Assembly (NCBI GenBank): GCA_963781555.1
Contig: CAWAGB010000005.1
Location: 1 to 64,000 of the forward strand
Source of the DNA: JAICQM01 sp963781555
GTDB lineage: Bacteria; Chloroflexota; Limnocylindria; QHBO01
Length of the DNA stretch: 64,000 nt
Direction of reading: 5' to 3'
Part shown: in pieces, positions 62,208 to 64,000 of the stretch
Layout of the letters: each line of letters starts with the position of its first letter
How positions within the stretch are numbered: the first letter of the stretch is position 1
Program-made: the position numbers and the translations under genes
Notes under the pieces: model-generated
Told to the model about the DNA's origin: nothing
Databases searched by the model: none
What the model saw: the letters and a program-made list of their open reading frames with translations, nothing else

Positions 62208-62755
62208 GCGTCGTCGGGACGTGCGATGACGACCTCGTCGTCAGCGGTTCCGGTATCGGTCTCCGACAGGCGGACGTGGACGATCTCGTCGCGGCTGGTG
62301 GGCAGGTTCTTGCCGACGTGATCCGGCCGGATGGGAAGCTCGCGGTGTCCGCGGTCGACCAGGACCGCCAGGCGAACGGCCATCGGTCGACCCTGGTCGG
62401 TGATGGCGTCCAGCGCGGCGCGCACGGTGCGCCCGGTGAAGAGGACGTCGTCCACCAGCACCACCGTGCGGTTGCCGACCTCCGGCAGGGCTTCGGAGCG
62501 TTTGACGATGGGCGCGTGGGCGATCTTGGTGAGATCGTCGCGGTAGAACGTGATGTCGAGCGAGCCGACCGGGACCGATGCCCCCTCGTGCGCCTCGATC
62601 AGCTCGGCCAGCCGCCGCGCCAGCGGAACGCCGCGGCTGCGAATGCCAACCAGGACGAGCGCTTCGGTGCCGCCGTTGCGCTCCACGATCTCGTGCGCGA
62701 TGCGGGTCAGGGCTCGACGGACGCCGTCGGCGTCCAGGATGCGTCGTTCGGACAA
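62204..62755 (-). CDS. pyrR: pyr operon regulator/uracil phosphoribosyltransferase PyrR
   Basis: A 183-residue PRTase-fold protein with the PRPP motif TVVLVDDVLFTGRTVRAAL and PyrR signatures GIRSRGVPLARRLAE, GSLDITFYRDDL and LVDRGHRELPIRPDHVGKNLPTS. It binds the pyr leader RNA when UMP is high and also has uracil phosphoribosyltransferase activity. The start is TTG 62755: AAGGAG lies 5 nt before it. It heads pyrR-pyrB-pyrC. The 225-bp region upstream has a leftward TATACT (62808-62813) and no leader hairpin I could assign with confidence. Confidence 0.94.
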   Translation of the reverse strand: MSERRILDADGVRRALTRIAHEIVERNGGTEALVLVGIRSRGVPLARRLAELIEAHEGASVPVGSLDITFYRDDLTKIAHAPIVKRSEALPEVGNRTVVLVDDVLFTGRTVRAALDAITDQGRPMAVRLAVLVDRGHRELPIRPDHVGKNLPTSRDEIVHVRLSETDTGTADDEVVIARPDDA

Positions 62756-62807
62756 ATCGGCTCCTTGGCGGCCTCACCGGACCGCGTTAAAGGTGGTGCG
62801 CCGAGTA

Positions 62808-62813
62808 TACCGA
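62808..62813 (-). promoter_or_regulatory. candidate -10 of the pyr operon
   Basis: TATACT (minus strand) lies about 50 nt before the pyrR TTG, in the only AT-rich patch of the gap 62756-62980. No convincing -35 was found. Confidence 0.4.
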
Positions 62814-62980
62814 TGCGTCGCGGTGGCCAGCCGCGTTGCCGTGCCCGCAACGTGCGGAACCCGGGGTCCCGCTCCCCGGCCGGTTGTTTCGCAGCCTGTG
62901 CAACCTCGGGAGCGGAACTGCTGGATGTCCACCACTCCGGCGCCGGACATTGCCTGGGCGACAACACCGCTATTGCGGGG

Positions 62981-64000
62981 CTACGGGGCGGCGTAGATGC
63001 CCGGCCCCACCCACACGTCGGCTGGCCCCAGGATCTGGGTCTCGTCCGGACGCTCGTCGTAGTAGCGGGTCACCAGCACGAGCTCGGCCACCGGCTGGGC
63101 CAGGTCGCCGGGCATCGGGTAGCTGGCAGTGATCGCCAGGTGCCGGCCGTCGGGGGCGAGGGCCACATTACGCAAGGTGGCGCCGGCCGGAACGTCCGCG
63201 TCGTCGAGCCGCTGGGACTGCGAGAGCCGCCCGTCATCTCGCGAGAGGTGGCCGAAGTACACGGTCCGCGGATCGCCCTCGCTTTCCACGTAGCCGAGTC
63301 CCCAGACCGCATACGCGTCCGAGTCGGAGGCCCACGCCACGTTCGCGGCGGCAAGCGGCCCAGGCGCATTCACGAACAGCGGGACGACCTCGGAGCCGTC
63401 TCCCTCCAGGCTGCGCGCCGGCGCCAGGTTGAGGACGCCGCCGTTGCTGAAGCCCCAGCCGCCACCGGTGCGACCCATCGCGCCGCGCCAGAAGATGACC
63501 GTCTCGCCGTTGGGGCTGAAGAGGGGCAGGAAGGCGTCCGCCGGATCGCCGGAGGGCGCGAGATCCCCGTCGCTGGCCGGGAGGCCCGCCGACAGATCGA
63601 ACGGAAGGGAAACGGGGTTGGCGCCAGCCTGGCTCATCCACAGCGTCGCGTCGCCCTGCCAGCTCGCGGCATACGACGCACCGGTGGACGTGAGGCGCAC
63701 GGCGTTGCCGGTAGCCGGCTCGAAGGCGGTGACGTCGGCGGTGCCGGAGTCGAAGTCGACCAGGGTGGCAGCCAGGATGCGACCGTCAGGCGACCACAGC
63801 AGGCGGCCGGAGAACGGGTCTGCACGTGACTCGCCGATGAAGATGACCTGGTTGCCGCCACGCAGCTGGACGGCGTAGATGACCTCCGAGCCCTTGCCGT
63901 CCTGGAACAGCCGCAGCGCCAGCCAGGTGCCGTCGGGCGAGAGCTGGGCATCGAGCGGCATGTCACCGACGACCTCCTCGCCGGGGAGCGTGCGCACCAC
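62981..64000 (-). CDS. beta-propeller (TolB/WD40-like) protein, partial
   Basis: At least 339 residues, cut by the right edge of the window. Repeated blades with TolB/PD40-type endings are visible: AQLSPDGTWLALRLFQDG, LLWSPDGRILAATL, PLFSPNGETVIFWRG, VAWASDSDAYAVWGLG and VALAPDGRHLAITAS. Such propellers usually lie outside the membrane and bind proteins or cell-wall ligands. The ending GPGIYAAP is the true C-terminus. No catalytic domain is visible in this part, and what precedes it is unknown. Confidence 0.7.
   Translation of the reverse strand: MVRTLPGEEVVGDMPLDAQLSPDGTWLALRLFQDGKGSEVIYAVQLRGGNQVIFIGESRADPFSGRLLWSPDGRILAATLVDFDSGTADVTAFEPATGNAVRLTSTGASYAASWQGDATLWMSQAGANPVSLPFDLSAGLPASDGDLAPSGDPADAFLPLFSPNGETVIFWRGAMGRTGGGWGFSNGGVLNLAPARSLEGDGSEVVPLFVNAPGPLAAANVAWASDSDAYAVWGLGYVESEGDPRTVYFGHLSRDDGRLSQSQRLDDADVPAGATLRNVALAPDGRHLAITASYPMPGDLAQPVAELVLVTRYYDERPDETQILGPADVWVGPGIYAAP

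Noticed and set aside
59985..62321. Open frame of about 778 codons on the + strand over pyrC and pyrB
   Set aside because: Antisense to two certain pyrimidine genes; typical high-GC artefact.

Overview
The window is gene-dense, very GC-rich bacterial chromosome (about 70% G+C) with no mobile elements, no CRISPR array and no gap above about 300 bases. Gene content and style suggest a Chloroflexota-like bacterium, perhaps of the Limnocylindria type, known only from a metagenome or long-read assembly. That placement is an inference: it rests on the split cytochrome b complex, the System I cytochrome c maturation locus, the CarH-type regulator, the leaderless promoters and the lipoprotein-rich envelope. 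There is no rRNA gene to confirm it. The placement is less certain than the gene calls.

Layout. 0.1-5.1 kb: a GIDE-like membrane protein and a YbaK deacylase, then a TPP riboswitch driving thiN and a YkoE-YkoD-YkoC thiamine-precursor ECF transporter. 5.1-8.4 kb: an FAD amine oxidase and a divergent hydrolase sharing one tiny symmetric promoter, a peroxiredoxin and three tiny membrane proteins. 8.5-15.6 kb: a YhaO/YhaN (SbcD/SbcC-like) pair, a PIG-L deacetylase and a penicillin-binding lipoprotein. 15.7-21.4 kb: a respiratory operon with a GltD-like FAD/Fe-S protein, split cytochrome b, Rieske protein, dihaem cytochrome c and two membrane proteins. 21.4-29.5 kb: class II aldolase, GbsR-like regulator, Fe-S carrier, aminotransferase, 2-hydroxyacid dehydrogenase, an ECF sigma factor with a Rieske-domain partner, a GAF protein, an HxlR regulator and a cupredoxin. 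29.6-36.2 kb: complete ccmABCDEFGHI. 36.2-39.5 kb: a divergent MarR/YceI pair and a GAF-GGDEF protein. 39.5-47.6 kb: the phosphate block pstSCAB-phoU-phoB-phoR plus Pit and its DUF47 partner. 47.7-51.3 kb: small membrane proteins, a surface-anchored GH2 hydrolase, a RibD_C-like reductase and tRNA-Lys. 51.3-54.5 kb: a CarH-type B12 photoreceptor divergent from an ECF sigma factor, a saccharopine-dehydrogenase-family protein and initiator tRNA-fMet. 54.7-57.6 kb: a CcoN homologue without metal ligands, a monohaem cytochrome c and NAD(P)HX epimerase. 57.6-62.8 kb: pyrimidine genes pyrR-pyrB-pyrC and pyrE enclosing three unknown genes. 63-64 kb: a partial beta-propeller protein.

Three patterns cut across the window. 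First, at least seven genes are broken by a single apparently extra base and an eighth may lack one; this looks like indel error, but the constant sign is odd. Second, many first-of-operon genes have a TANNNT -10 box only 6-10 nt before the start codon, which implies leaderless mRNAs. Third, the heptamer ACCGATG is strongly over-represented on both strands.

The strongest candidates for undescribed biology are the ligand-less CcoN plus cytochrome c pair, the Rieske-domain partner of an ECF sigma factor, the GltD-like first gene of the cytochrome bc operon, and the iterated heptamer.
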